DNA of 64,000 bases from Bursaphelenchus xylophilus. Lineage: Eukaryota; Nematoda; Chromadorea; Rhabditida; Aphelenchoididae. Shown here piece after piece: positions 14,689-25,430 of the stretch (positions are counted from its first letter, which is position 1; every line of letters starts with the position of its first letter). The notes under the pieces are model-generated. The model had not been told where the DNA came from. It made no database searches and saw nothing but the letters and a program-made list of their open reading frames with translations. Both the position numbers and the translations under genes were made by a program. The DNA is taken from the NCBI GenBank assembly GCA_904066235.2, contig CAJFCV020000003.1, forward strand, positions 7,254,001-7,318,000, given 5' to 3'.

Positions 14689-15804
14689 ATGGAGCAAGAA
14701 GATAAAACGAAGAAAAGAGTTCGGTTTTCGACCGAAGAGATTAATGAATTGGCCAAGAGGCGAAGGTTAGAAGAGGAAGAAGAAGAGCAGAGGATCGACA
14801 ATAAGAAACACACATTAGATAGTGATGAAGAGGACAATGATACTGAAGTAAAAAAATTGGATATGCGAAAAGTAAGTTATTTTTATAGTATCTACAATTT
14901 AGGTATCAAACTGCTTTTGTAAATAGCATTTTCGTAATTTCAGTTCGAAGGTCAAGAAGATGCGACAGTTGAATACGATGGAGAAATCAAGATCATGCCG
15001 TTTAATATGAAAGATGATCTCGAAGAAGGTTATATTGATGAAGAAGGAGCGTTTGTTTATAAGAAGGATAAGGAAGAGATCCACGATGAATGGTTGGACA
15101 GTGTGGATTGGGATGGAGTAAAGCAGAAAGCTGGGAAACAATGGCAACAGATGGTCGGTTGTGTTATGTTTTGGGATAATTGTTTTTTAGGATGATGATG
15201 AAGACGGAGAAGCTCCGAATATCGATGGAATCGCTGCTTGCGAAAAGATCCTGGAGTATTTGGAGCAGGAGGAGAGCACGGTGGATCAGGTGCTTAAGAA
15301 GATTAACTCGGAGAAAAGTGGGGTTTGTTTCTGTAATTTTATGTCTGCTATGTATCATATACAATATAGCTTTTTTTTATTTTAGATTTAACAGCAGCAG
15401 AGGAGCGAAAACTTCGTTGGGCAGCAAAGAAAGCGGGGAAAGAATTCAAGAATGAGAAGTCAGAAGAGGCCAATGTTCTCACCGGAGCTGTCGATGGCCT
15501 GATCTCAATGGGGCACATGGACGCTTATTCCTTCGATAAAACGAAGATTATAAATATTTTGGAAGATCTTGAAAGGAAAGTTAGGTTGGAGAGGAGAAAA
15601 CGACAAGCTGAAGAAGAAGACAAACAGAAAAAGGAAGAGGAAAAGAAATTAAAGGTCAGCAGTGATCTCGTAGCCGAATTGGGAGCCGCTTTTGATGATG
15701 ATCAGGAAGAAGAAGAGATGGAACAAGAACCATCAGGAGAGAATTCGGTCCCAATACCCAATATGATTGATGGAATCATCTCGGAAGTCGTTCCCAACAC
15801 ATAA
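14689..15804 (+). CDS. CD2BP2: CD2BP2/Lin1-like spliceosomal protein (U5 snRNP 52K type) lacking the GYF domain
   Basis: In other eukaryotes this family associates with the U5 snRNP. Exons are 14689-14871, 14944-15153, 15191-about 15316 and 15386-15804. The third exon's donor is uncertain: the obvious GTTTGT is out of phase, while GTGGGG or a later GTAATT fits. Acidic and lysine/arginine-rich segments surround conserved pieces: 'KRVRFSTEEI' near the N-terminus, 'DDLEEGYIDEEGAFVY', 'EEIHDEWLDSVDW' and 'AVDGLISMGHMDAYSF'. Human CD2BP2 continues from the 'DGLVDVMWEYKW' region into a C-terminal GYF domain. Here the frame stops a few residues after 'IDGIISEV', so the GYF domain is absent. It is the first gene of the probable operon with TOMM7 and TMX2; an AATAAA lies at 16039-16044. 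Confidence 0.88.
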
Positions 15805-15835
15805 GAAGCAATCAGATATACTTAGAGTATTTACT

Positions 15836-15996
15836 AGGGTTGTTAAGCCGTCAATTTGACGGGTCACGTTGACAAATTGGCCTTATTTTAGTCATGTTAA
15901 ATTGATTTGGACACTTTTATTGATGGGTTTCCAAAAGCAATTGTAGATTTCTGTCGCTAAATTTATGAATTTAATTTACATCCAGTTAACAACCCT
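15836..15996. repeat. Small MITE-like element, copy 1
   Basis: The stretch begins with AGGGTTGTTAA (15836-15846) and ends with its exact reverse complement TTAACAACCCT (15986-15996), an 11-bp perfect terminal inverted repeat on a 161-bp non-coding unit. A second related copy sits at 16930-17114 inside TMX2. It lies in the 3' UTR/intercistronic part of the CD2BP2-like gene. Confidence 0.6.
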
Positions 15997-16148
15997 TTTA
16001 TCTATGGTCTCATTCTGTACAAAACTGTAAAATTCTTTAATAAAATTATCTTTGGATACGTTCTCTATTGTTTAATTGGTTTTTAGCCAAAACAATTATT
16101 TTGGAAACCTCTGAGGTTTTAGTTTTACGACTTCTTTTAGGTAAAGTA

Positions 16149-16400
16149 ATGTCTGATCGAGCTTCGTGGAGGGATACCTTCAACAGTGTCTGCAGATTCT
16201 CTGCTGAAGGCTTCCGGCTTTTCATTCAATGGGGATTCGTTCCTTTCGTCGTTTATCTAGGTAAATTGCCCCTTATTTAATCATTTTTTTCTCTATGTCC
16301 ACGTATATTACAAAAAAATTTTGTAGGATCTCGTAAACCAGCCATCTTGCCAACTGGAGAACAAGTCCCCATCACTGTTGGCTCGTTATTCTATGGATAG
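16149..16400 (+). CDS. tomm-7: TOMM7, small subunit of the mitochondrial outer membrane translocase
   Basis: A tail-anchored subunit of the TOM complex that modulates assembly of the import pore. Two exons, 16149-16260 and 16327-16400, give 61 residues, the usual family size. The family core is present: 'FIQWGFVPFVVYLGSRK' matches the membrane span of Tom7 with its conserved Gly/Pro, and the C-terminus 'TVGSLFYG' matches the usual 'TVLSLLWG' end. The start is 8 nt after a polypyrimidine-AG (cttcttttag, ending at 16140), which may be a trans-splice acceptor. It lies between the CD2BP2-like gene and TMX2 on the same strand. Too small for most gene finders. Confidence 0.93.
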
Positions 16401-16553
16401 AGTGAGGATAAAACCGAGTAGTACTTCATATTTCAGTTGTTTTGTTATTTGTCTATGGAGAAATAAATAAAATGAAATAACGATTTGATGTTTTTAATAG
16501 GTAATGTAACCAGTACTTATTTAAACCAGTTTTTCAGTGATTTTATCTTGCAG
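16401..16553 (+). promoter_or_regulatory. Intercistronic region with poly(A) signal and trans-splice acceptor
   Basis: Only 153 nt separate the TOMM7 stop from the TMX2 start. AATAAATAAA occurs at 16462-16471, and about 80 nt later a clean acceptor (ttttatcttgcag) ends directly before the TMX2 ATG at 16554. There is no room for an independent promoter. This is the layout of nematode operon junctions where the downstream message is capped by spliced-leader trans-splicing. Confidence 0.7.
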
Positions 16554-17726
16554 ATGGTCTCAATAAAAACGGCGGTATATCACTTCCTGAAACCATACTA
16601 TTTATCCAATGTATTGTTGAGTTTGGCCTTTATTCTGGCCAAGTCTTTGCCTGGAATTAATGAATTGATCTTTGGCAAGGCGCAAGGTGAACTGGATCAC
16701 GTAAGCATTGGTTTTCATATACTAAATCGTTTAGCGTTCAACAGAGATCTTGATGTTCTTGGGAGTGATTGTTGTGTGGAAAAACAGGAAGGCCACCAAT
16801 TGGATGCACTATTTGAATACAGTATTCACATTTTCTAAGCTCACCAATTCCTATTTATTCTACCGGGAGAATCCTCTTGTAGCTATTGTATACTCAGTTA
16901 TTGTTATTTGTAAGTTTTTATTACTTGCTAGGGTTGTTAAGCCGTTGACTGACGCGTCAGTCACGTTGTCAAAGGGATGAAATTAATATTAGCGGTATTC
17001 ATCAGAATCTATGTTAAACTCGCGTGTGAAGGCTTTTTCTTTCAATTTAGCCAAAATGACGGAAATTTAACGCAATTTGACGTCATTTTGGAAAAATCTG
17101 TCAAATTAAGCCCTATTACTTGCCGTCTTATATTCTCCAAGCTAACAAAATATTTTTTTATTTTCAGTGCAATGGTTCTTCATGGGCGAGCCAATGATGG
17201 TGGAATCAGCCAATGTGAAAAACTTTATAGGCGCGCAACTTCATGTAAGCAATCTAAAGATTTTTTGATTATTTTATGTTCTGTTAAGGACGCCATAAAT
17301 GCAGATCTAAGTGTAGTCTGGGTTGTCCAGTTCTACAGCGCCTGGTCGACTGAATGCAAATATCTTACCCCAGTGTTCTCTTCACTGGCTGACAGGTAAG
17401 ACATTACTAATTTAATTATTATAATACGATTAAATGTCAGGTATGCGCTGCCTAATCTCCGTTTCGCAAAATTAGACGTAGGAAGATATACAAAGGAAGG
17501 AGAAAGGTTCAGAATCAACACCCATGCCCTCAGCAAGCAACTCCCATCAATCTCTGTAATTAAAAATGGCCAACAAGTCATCAGAAGACCTGTGATCGGG
17601 GAAAATAAAAGGGCAATACCATTCAAATTCACTGAAGAAAGTTGCATTAGAGAGTTCGAATTGAACGAACTTTTTAAGGAATGTAAGGAGAAGAAGGTAA
17701 AGAAGCAGGACAAGAAGGAACAGTGA
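16554..17726 (+). CDS. TMX2: TMX2-like thioredoxin-related transmembrane protein
   Basis: An ER and mitochondria-contact membrane protein with a thioredoxin fold. Exons 16554-16700, 16747-16909, 17168-17244, 17289-17395 and 17441-17726 join in phase to 259 residues. The N-terminus matches TMX2 ('LKPYYLSNVLLSLAFIL'), followed by a second hydrophobic region ('MFLGVIVVWKNR') and a thioredoxin-like domain ('VVQFYSAWSTECKYLTPVF', 'FAKLDVGRYT', 'LSKQLPSISVIKNG', 'FTEESCIREFELNELF'). As in vertebrate TMX2, the CxxC is reduced to a single cysteine (WSTEC). The last four residues KKEQ fit the KKxx ER-retrieval signal; human TMX2 ends KKDK. Intron 2 contains a MITE copy. Likely the third gene of the operon. 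An AATAAA lies at 17823. Confidence 0.93.
16930..17114. repeat. Small MITE-like element, copy 2, inside TMX2 intron 2
   Basis: It begins with the same AGGGTTGTTAAGCCGT as copy 1 and shares a following GTCA..CACGTTG block. It ends with TTAAGCCCT (17106-17114), an imperfect complement of the start. It fills most of the TMX2 intron 16910-17167. Internal sequence differs from copy 1, so the two are related but diverged. Confidence 0.5.
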
Positions 17727-18052
17727 TTTTTGGGCATTAAACTAGGCATCTGGTAATCAAACTTGGTCTGAATCTCAGGAAAATCTCATTTTGTGTAATA
17801 ATCTGCGTAGAATAGTGAAACAAATAAACAATAATAACTTTTTATGCAGAGTTTGTCAGTGTTTTTCCCGCGAAGATTGGATTGGACCCAGAATTCTGCG
17901 GATCTGTATTAAGAATTCAAAACCTGGAGGCACTTTTTGTAACTGGATCGAACCGGAAAAGTCGGCTCCGCTCGAGGGATAAAACTGGTGCAACGTTATT
18001 TTATAAAGAAATATGGAAATTTAGATAAGAAATTTAAAATTTCTACAATATT

Positions 18053-20743
18053 TTATGAATTCTTCCCGCTTTTGATTTTGTTTTCCACATAAAAATCTCT
18101 CATCTGCTCCTTGACCTCCGATAATTCACATCTCTTCAAGTTTTTCCTAATCCAATCAGGTAGAATTTCCTTGGGTTGTCCATTATACCTCGAGTCCAAG
18201 AAAAACATGGCCGAGTAATCATTTTTGTGGCGGATCGCCCGCCCAACGCATTGACTCACGACTCGGAGCGTCTGATTCAGAAGGTAATCGTTCTCTGAGG
18301 AGCACAATCCCTCTTTCACTGCGTGCTAAAATGAGATTTATCATCTAGTGTAACACAATCGTACCTTAGCCCTCAATTTAACTTCAATGTCTCCCATATT
18401 TGGATAAGGAAGGCCACAAACAGCCACACAACGGCACATTCCATCAGCAAAATTAATTCCTTCACTCAGTTTTCCTCCGGCGGAAGCGATCAGAAGGGCT
18501 CCGGGAAAGAATTTGGATTCTTTTTCGTATTCGGAGAGGAGATTAGAAGGGTTCTGCTGTTTGGATTCGGCAAATAACTTCTTTTTGATCTTGCCGGTGA
18601 GCTTGTTCTTGAAGGTTTCAACCAGTTTATAATTGGGAAGGAAAACAATGCATCCACTGGGGACATTCTCCATTATAACAGCTACGGTGTTGACGTAATC
18701 ATCGATTACTTGATCGTTCAACTGGCCAACCTTCAAAGAAAGGGTGCGATTTGACGGTGCTTTGTCTGGAAAGGGCAAAAAATGTAAACGATGGATTAAA
18801 AATCGGTTCTTATGTTAAATGCCCACCAATAATAACAGGGAGAACATTGGAATCATCAATGACATGAGGGAATTGCTTCTCAATCACCTCATTAATCCCA
18901 CAACAGCTCTTCAGTGTCCTTGCCAGATATCCGATCGGCCTCATTGTGCCTCCAACCATCACAAAAGCTCTACTTTCATTGATTACTTTCTTCAAATCAG
19001 ATCCAATTGATAGCTTGAAATACCGTAATCTCAGATGATTTACGGAAGAATTTTTAGCCTTTTCTTCAATTCGAATCTTTTCAAATACAATAACATCTTC
19101 ATCGGTATGAGCCAAGGCCTTCAGAAGCTTGATAAATCTAGATATCAGACTTAATCCGTCCATCTCCAGTTTGGGTGTATCTTCAGCCACCGTTTCCTTC
19201 TTTCTATTGATCAAAGCCAGCACTTTCGACTCCTTCTTGTTGTATTTATGCTTCCAAAACCGCTGGACAATCCCTCGACTCTCCATCAAGAGGCCATCCG
19301 ATTCAATTGACCGGGCAATTCGAAGGAAATCCGATGTGAGATTCAACTAAAATAATAAAAACAAATCATATTATAACTCCTTACTTCTTTTCGTAAAAAT
19401 CCAGGTGAGAGTTGTTGTTCCAGCAAAGACACGCCTTTTTTCTCCACAAAGTCGACCAGTCGATTCAAGATTTCCACACATTGAAGGACCCCCCACAACT
19501 TTGTCTGATTCCTGGAAGAAGTTACACTCTTGTAATAAGTCAACGAATCCAATAACATTTTCATTTCATCAAAGCTGAGGAAGAATGAAGAAGTGGCACA
19601 GATAGTCTCCAAGAAGTTGTGAGCCTCATCCACGATGATTATATTATCCTTCAGGTCAATTCCATAAGATTCTCTTGTCTCTTTGTCGAATAATATAGAA
19701 TACGGCATCAGAATTACATCCGACAACGGAAGAGACGCCTTCGCAGCAAAGTATGGACAAGCCTGAGTTGATGTTCCCAGCTCATTCATCTGATTCGAGA
19801 TGAGTTTTCCATTCCAAATCTGATCTCTCATTCGAGTTATCCTTGATTTGTTATAGAAATGGCATCCTTCCCGTTTGGATCGCTTCTTTGTTGGCTAAAT
19901 CAAAAGATATTGTCATCAAGACTTCATACCTCTGAATCCTCTTCCATATCTTCAATATCATCTCCATTCTTGGTTAATCGTTGACATTCACAATTGATCA
20001 TTGGCCCAGGTAAACTTTTGATCTCATCATTCAAACAAAAGGCGGCTCGAGATCCAAGATGGCTGGGTCGCGGAGAAAAGGATGTCTTCCCAAATTCCTG
20101 GGCAAATTGAGCGAGCTGGGAGTGGGTTCTACTAACATAAATGACCTTTCTGACACCTGACGACAATTCTTTTAGAGCTTCTGAATCTTCGCGTGATTCT
20201 GGAGGATACTTGAACTTGGAATCCTGAAAGCACTTAGGCCATGTTTCAATAATCAAAAACAAACAATAAGATCTTCTTACCTTTGGAAAGTCAATATCAG
20301 CCTTTTTGGCTTCTTTGAGGAAGATGTCGGTCTTTCTCTGAATATCTGTTGATTCAACTAGATCATCTATCCTATTATTTAATTCATATTGCTGTTTGAA
20401 GATTTCGGAGACCGGAATATCCATCTTGGAGACTTCTGAAACACCACAGATCTGCTCATAAGGAAAATAAGTAAGTTCAAGACCACCAACACCACGATAA
20501 TGCCTATTCACCTTCATATTCCTTTTTCAGTCGTCGAACCTCCTTCTCATTCATCCGATCCGCTTCCTTCAACTCCTCCAGATAACTCATAACAGAACAG
20601 ATAACCGCCATTGACTTCCCAGATCCTGTTGGAGACTCTAGTATCGCTGTTTTTCCGTTCTGACAGGCATCAAAAATGGACTGGGCAAGTCTTTGCTGTC
20701 CATCATAAGGAGAAAACGGAAAGCCAAATATGTGAGAGGGCAT
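18053..20743 (-). CDS. chl-1: DDX11/CHL1 family iron-sulphur DNA helicase
   Basis: A superfamily 2, XPD/FANCJ-type 5'-3' helicase acting in sister-chromatid cohesion and genome stability in the nucleus. Seven exons (20743-20512, 20435-20281, 20223-19930, 19894-19385, 19346-18827, 18765-18365, 18325-18053) give 794 residues, close to other family members. Motifs in order: Q-like 'FPFSPYDGQQ', Walker A 'ESPTGSGKS', motif Ia 'VIYVSRTHSQL', the Fe-S cluster region with cysteines in 'AAFCLND', 'NCEC', 'EGCHFY' and 'ACPYF', DEAH box 'IIVDEAHN', 'SEGINFADGMCRCV', and motif VI 'QCVGRAIRHKNDY'. The DDX11-type order and the 'GRAIRHKNDY' sequence favour CHL1 over FANCJ or RTEL1. It is convergent with TMX2, with about 330 nt between the stops. 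Confidence 0.95.
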
Positions 20744-22805
20744 TCAACAAGCAGACCCTTGATCAAGCCTTGATCATGATAGTACAAATTTGCGGAAATT
20801 TTCCAAAATCTTTTTTTTTCAATTTTTTGAATAAAATATCCTTCCCCGCCAGCTGCGCCCGAACCTTGTGCAGGCTGCAGTGAAATTTTATTCTCATCTT
20901 GAGAGGACTGCTTTATCGGCGGATAATGTTCTAACTTGCGATGTGAAATATTAACCAAGACTTTTTAAAACACGATGGTGGTACGTTTCGCATCACTAGA
21001 ATTGTTTCCAACATCACACTTTCTTCAGTGCAACATCCTTTGAAGAAGCCCCCAATTACCGTTTCTTTTGCAGTCTATTGAAAGCCGTGTAATTTCCATG
21101 TTCATGAAGATATATCAGCATGTCTCGGCGTTGCCTCTCGCCGATAAATGACCTTGTCATCACGCCCGAAAGCGTTGGCGAGTCCCGGTGAGGTCTCTAA
21201 TTAGTTTTACTGCCAGAATCAGCGCCTCATTACTGGCGCTGAATGGCCTTGCTGATTATTTTTGAAATGAGTTCAGTCTAATTGAAAGGGAGTAGCGACA
21301 CCTCGAGTGTTTGATCATAATCTTCACTTAATCTGACAATAAAAGTTGTAAATAAATTTGTTGGCTTTACACACGGTAACTGGTGTCATGACCTGATATG
21401 TTGATGTTTAAGAGGAATATTTGTCGGCTGACTTTTTACTGCTTCCTCCGTTTCGGTCGAGTCAAACGCCGATCGTTATCTGGAGTGTTCAGATGGTGAA
21501 AATGAAGGTTGATTTTATGTTATTCTTAAAAATACAAGGTTAAATTACTGCTCAAAATTATTATTGCTAATTATGGGAAAGCCAACACTTTTTTTGATTT
21601 TTCCGAATTCAGCACCTAGTGCAATATAAATGTGTTTGCTTACTACAATATAAGCATGGTTGTCTATCCTCCATTTGAGTCCTTGATTCCCCTATTTCCT
21701 TTGTCCTCGCCTTTTTGTCCCCATTTCAGATGTCACTGTCCAAATTTCGGATCGGAGTTCATAAAATATCCCCGAATTTCGATCCAAATTTATTAGTGTG
21801 GTAAAAGGAAGTGAAATATGTGGAGATGGGTGGTCCAGGGACAGAAAATATTTTTGGACTCGATTCAGACTAATCGAATTCCACGAAAACATCCGTATTT
21901 ATTCAAGCCCTTTCCTACTGTAACATTATTTTTTTAATCGAAATTACAGTAGCCCTGTAGTGTCTAATGCAACATCCTTTGTGCCCAGTCCTCCCCATTT
22001 GGCCACATCCGTTGCGCAAAGTATTTTAAATGACATTCTGAGGTCATTAAGCGCTTTAATTTGGTCGGAGGTGTCAATCTCCAAAAGAGAATTATTTAAT
22101 TTGCCGCAATATTGTGTGACTATTAACGCTCAAATTGCCCTCTAATAGTCGCCGCTATTTTTATTCGATTTCCCCTCGGGCAACACTCTCAGCAAGACTT
22201 AAATGGCCGAGTTGGGGAGGTTAGAAAGCTCGGCTTTATTAGAATATTCAGGATTTTAAAGTGATCTGAAGAGTGACTTCAGGGTATCTAAACTCTAATA
22301 AGTGTGGCAAACAAATCTTTGAAGTAATGTCAAAGCGATATAAGTATCTTAAGCGACCTTAGGTTCACTTTATTTATATTTTAAGCCAATTATGCTAGCC
22401 ATAAAATATATTTTATTAAGCATCGCCCTCTCAAGTCACACTGTTAGTTGAGTAAGTCGTTCCAATCTGGTTTCAATACGATAACTCACTTACAACCACC
22501 CCTTTACAGAAGCCACCCCTTTGATTTGTGGTATATTACATTACCCAGGGCAATAATTCTAATTTCTGCGGTTATAAATTTCATTTTCCTTTCACCAAAT
22601 GACATTACACTCTTATGTCGAGGGCTGTATAATCTTACAATTTACCTGTTACCATTAAATTTTTTAACCTATTCTGTACTCTATTATTGCTTTGGTTTTA
22701 AATGTCTGCGGTAATCTTGATGACCATTTTCGACCAATCTCTTCCCTGGATTACTTGAGGGTGAAGATAATTGCTCCCTCATCTGCATACGTAATCGTAT
22801 CAATT
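20744..22805. other. Intergenic region upstream of chl-1
   Basis: No supported gene. Around 21130-21220 there is a short GC-richer stretch in otherwise AT-rich sequence. The region carries the chl-1 promoter and, with the following 1.2 kb, may hold distant elements of the engrailed gene. No repeats or RNA genes recognised. Confidence 0.45.
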
Positions 22806-23273
22806 TCAAAAAATAACTTCTTTTATTCGAAAGCCATGGATAATGGTTACGTAATCATAGATAACTTGGCTCGCGGAAATCATGAATACTTTTGTCCGGG
22901 AATGGTAGAAAAAGATGATATTCCCTCCTGTTACAGCACAGCCAATTCGAAGCTTTCGCTGTTCATCGTCTATATGCAACTGAAATGTAACAGTTACATC
23001 GATTTCTTTAGAGAATACGGCCACCAACTTGGTTGAGTAATCTGTTGATGACCTCTCATTTACATTGTTTTTGGGAGCAGATTGCATTATTTTAGGGTTC
23101 TCGAGGATAAATGTTGTTGAATAAGGTTGGATTGTGCTTTCCTTGGGTAAATTACCTTCGAATTTCCTAAGGTTTTCAGAAAAAGAGGGGGTTAAACAGA
23201 AAGCTGGGTCCTGTTTTGGAAAGAGTTTGGCGTTGAGTTCTGTTCCAATCTTCTTCATTTTCAAGGTATCCAT
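22806..23273 (-). CDS. Possible small uncharacterised protein (single ORF, unproven)
   Basis: An uninterrupted 155-codon frame with a plausible start (CTC before ATGG) and a varied, protein-like composition, including 'TVTFQLHIDDEQRKLRIGCAV'. There is no signal peptide, membrane span or recognised domain. A possible donor (GTAACA) follows 'RIGCA', so the true gene might be spliced. A shorter opposing plus-strand frame overlaps it. It lies between chl-1 and engrailed, where no other gene is visible. It could be chance. Confidence 0.3.
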   Translation of the reverse strand: MDTLKMKKIGTELNAKLFPKQDPAFCLTPSFSENLRKFEGNLPKESTIQPYSTTFILENPKIMQSAPKNNVNERSSTDYSTKLVAVFSKEIDVTVTFQLHIDDEQRKLRIGCAVTGGNIIFFYHSRTKVFMISASQVIYDYVTIIHGFRIKEVIF

Positions 23274-24069
23274 GAGTTGTATACAAGTATAAAGTTCTTA
23301 AGGTCGTATCCTCTCTCCCCACCGATTAGATTGCAACAATTACAGCTCCCATCTTCCCTCGACGCCCTACCGTATCTCTTTTTCTTCTCCTTTCCTCCTT
23401 TATTGCCAATTACCCCAGCCCGGCCCATCTTTTCTCAATAAATTTTGTCCTTTATTGGCTTCACGGTGCCTCTCTTCTCCATTTGTTTATTCTGACTTTA
23501 ATTAAGTTAATTTTAATTCATTTGGCCATTATGTATTACAAGTTGGGTAATCGAGAGGGCCTTTTCTTCCTTAAGTCTTACTGTGTCTTCCCTATAAGTC
23601 ATCAAGATTACTGTATCTATAAGGGAGTTTTTTTGTTCTATTATTGTAATTAGGTGCCTAATTAACCTCGGGTTTAGACAGTCGCTTGGAATGCGTATCA
23701 TTTGACTCCGCCCTCAGTTTCACCCGAATTTGTTTCGCCTTTCACCTGCCTCATCTTATACAGGCTTATTATTGCTCTAATGTAAGCAAATCTACTATTT
23801 ACAAGTGTATGTAAATGCAAGAGTTGCTACAGTTTTACGCTTTTAATTCTAATTAAAATTAAAGGCATGGTAAATACCGTAGTTTTTACATTGTAACGTC
23901 GACCGGTTGGATACTGGCTTAGGGCTTAACCCATTTACTCCTTTTTGACATGTACTTATGTATAGTTTGGCACTGAACAAATTTTATTTGATTCCATTAA
24001 GCTGACTGAACTTTCGCGTTACTAATTCAATCTTTGAAAATTACTAATATACATACTTTGTTATTTCAG

Positions 24070-25260
24070 ATGTCATCAGAGGCCTCTTACAGTGACTGTG
24101 CCAGTGCTGGGGTTTCATCGCCCGATCTGAATGATACGGCCTCCGTTTCTTCCTTAAAATTTTCCATTTACAATATTCTGAGGCCGGACTTTGGAATAGT
24201 ATGTTTACGATTTTAAACTCGTAGGTTACTGTGGGAAAATGGAAATTTATTATTTATAAAATGTCTAAAGAGTGCCTATCATTAAGAAAAAGGTCGAATG
24301 ATTCTTAACATGATGGAAATTTTTTTACTCAAATGTGAGGTTTCTTATGTAATTTTTGCTATGAATTACAAGACAAATCACCGCTTGTTTGCGCGGCCCT
24401 CCATCTTTTCATAATTTGATTAGCTTAAATGATAAAAATGGACAAGGTTAAAGAGGCTCGTTGACACTCTTTACACAGCCCGATTACCGCCTCTTAATGA
24501 GCTCCAAACAAGCGCAAAGAGAGAGGGGACTTTAGACAGTGATTGATTAATTGACATCTACAGTAAGCTTGTATAAACAATGAGGGCAGCGAATGCTTGA
24601 GTTGGGGGAAGAGTCGAAAAAGTGTTGTAATAATGAGGAAAATAAGAAAACAGTAATGACTCTCAGTTCGAAATAAGGTACTGTAATGTAATCTTTTCAG
24701 AAATGTGATCGATTATTTGGCTCTGCAGACCCCACATCTCCTCCCCCTCTCTTCCCCATCAGCCCGTCATCTTTTGGATTAAATCTCTTGGCCTCATTGG
24801 CCTCGCCAAAGCTTCCAATTGAACAGAATGATGATCACCAGCTTCCTGCCTGGATTTATTGTACTCGATATTCAGATAGGCCAAGTGCTGGGCCTAGAAG
24901 CAGGAAAATGAAAAGGAAAGGGTTAACAGAAGAAGAGAAGAGACCGAGGACAGCATTCACTCCAGAACAATTGGAAAGGTTAAAACAACAATTCCAGAAT
25001 AATCGATATCTGACGGAGAAGAGGAGGCAGGAATTGGCACATGAATTGGGACTAAACGAAAGTCAAATCAAGATCTGGTTCCAGGTAAGACTGCGGTTTT
25101 TAAGAGAGTTAGTTATCGGTATATAAACCCTGAAACATTTTATTTCCAGAACAAACGAGCAAAGCTGAAAAAAGCCGCGATCCAACGAACGGACGCCTCC
25201 TTCCAGATGCTTCACAATTCCATGCTGAATCACGTCACTCTTCAATCATTTAAAGCCTGA
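24070..25260 (+). CDS. ceh-16: Engrailed homeobox transcription factor
   Basis: A nuclear homeodomain repressor of the Engrailed class. Exons 24070-24198, 24701-25084 and 25150-25260 join in phase to 207 residues. All Engrailed landmarks are visible in order: EH1 Groucho-binding motif '[12 protein letters not shown]' (residues about 31-42), EH2/EH3 '[22 protein letters not shown]', the homeodomain beginning '[17 protein letters not shown]' and ending '[15 protein letters not shown]', and the short EH5-like tail '[14 protein letters not shown]'. The homeodomain is split in helix 3 after 'IWFQ', a common intron position. The protein is very short compared with fly Engrailed because linkers are reduced. 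The start follows an acceptor directly (ttatttcagATG), suggesting trans-splicing or a non-coding upstream exon. AATAAA at 25358-25363. Confidence 0.97.
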
Positions 25261-25430
25261 ATCCCCTCAGGGTCAACTATATCTAACGTCATATTTTGCC
25301 TGTTTTGTCACGCATTTCCCATTGATCTCGATCCTTTATTTTGGAATCAAAGAATATAATAAACAAAGCTAATATTTATTTACTTAACCAGAAAATGTAA
25401 AAGAAAACTATGTAAAACTTGCTTGATTAA

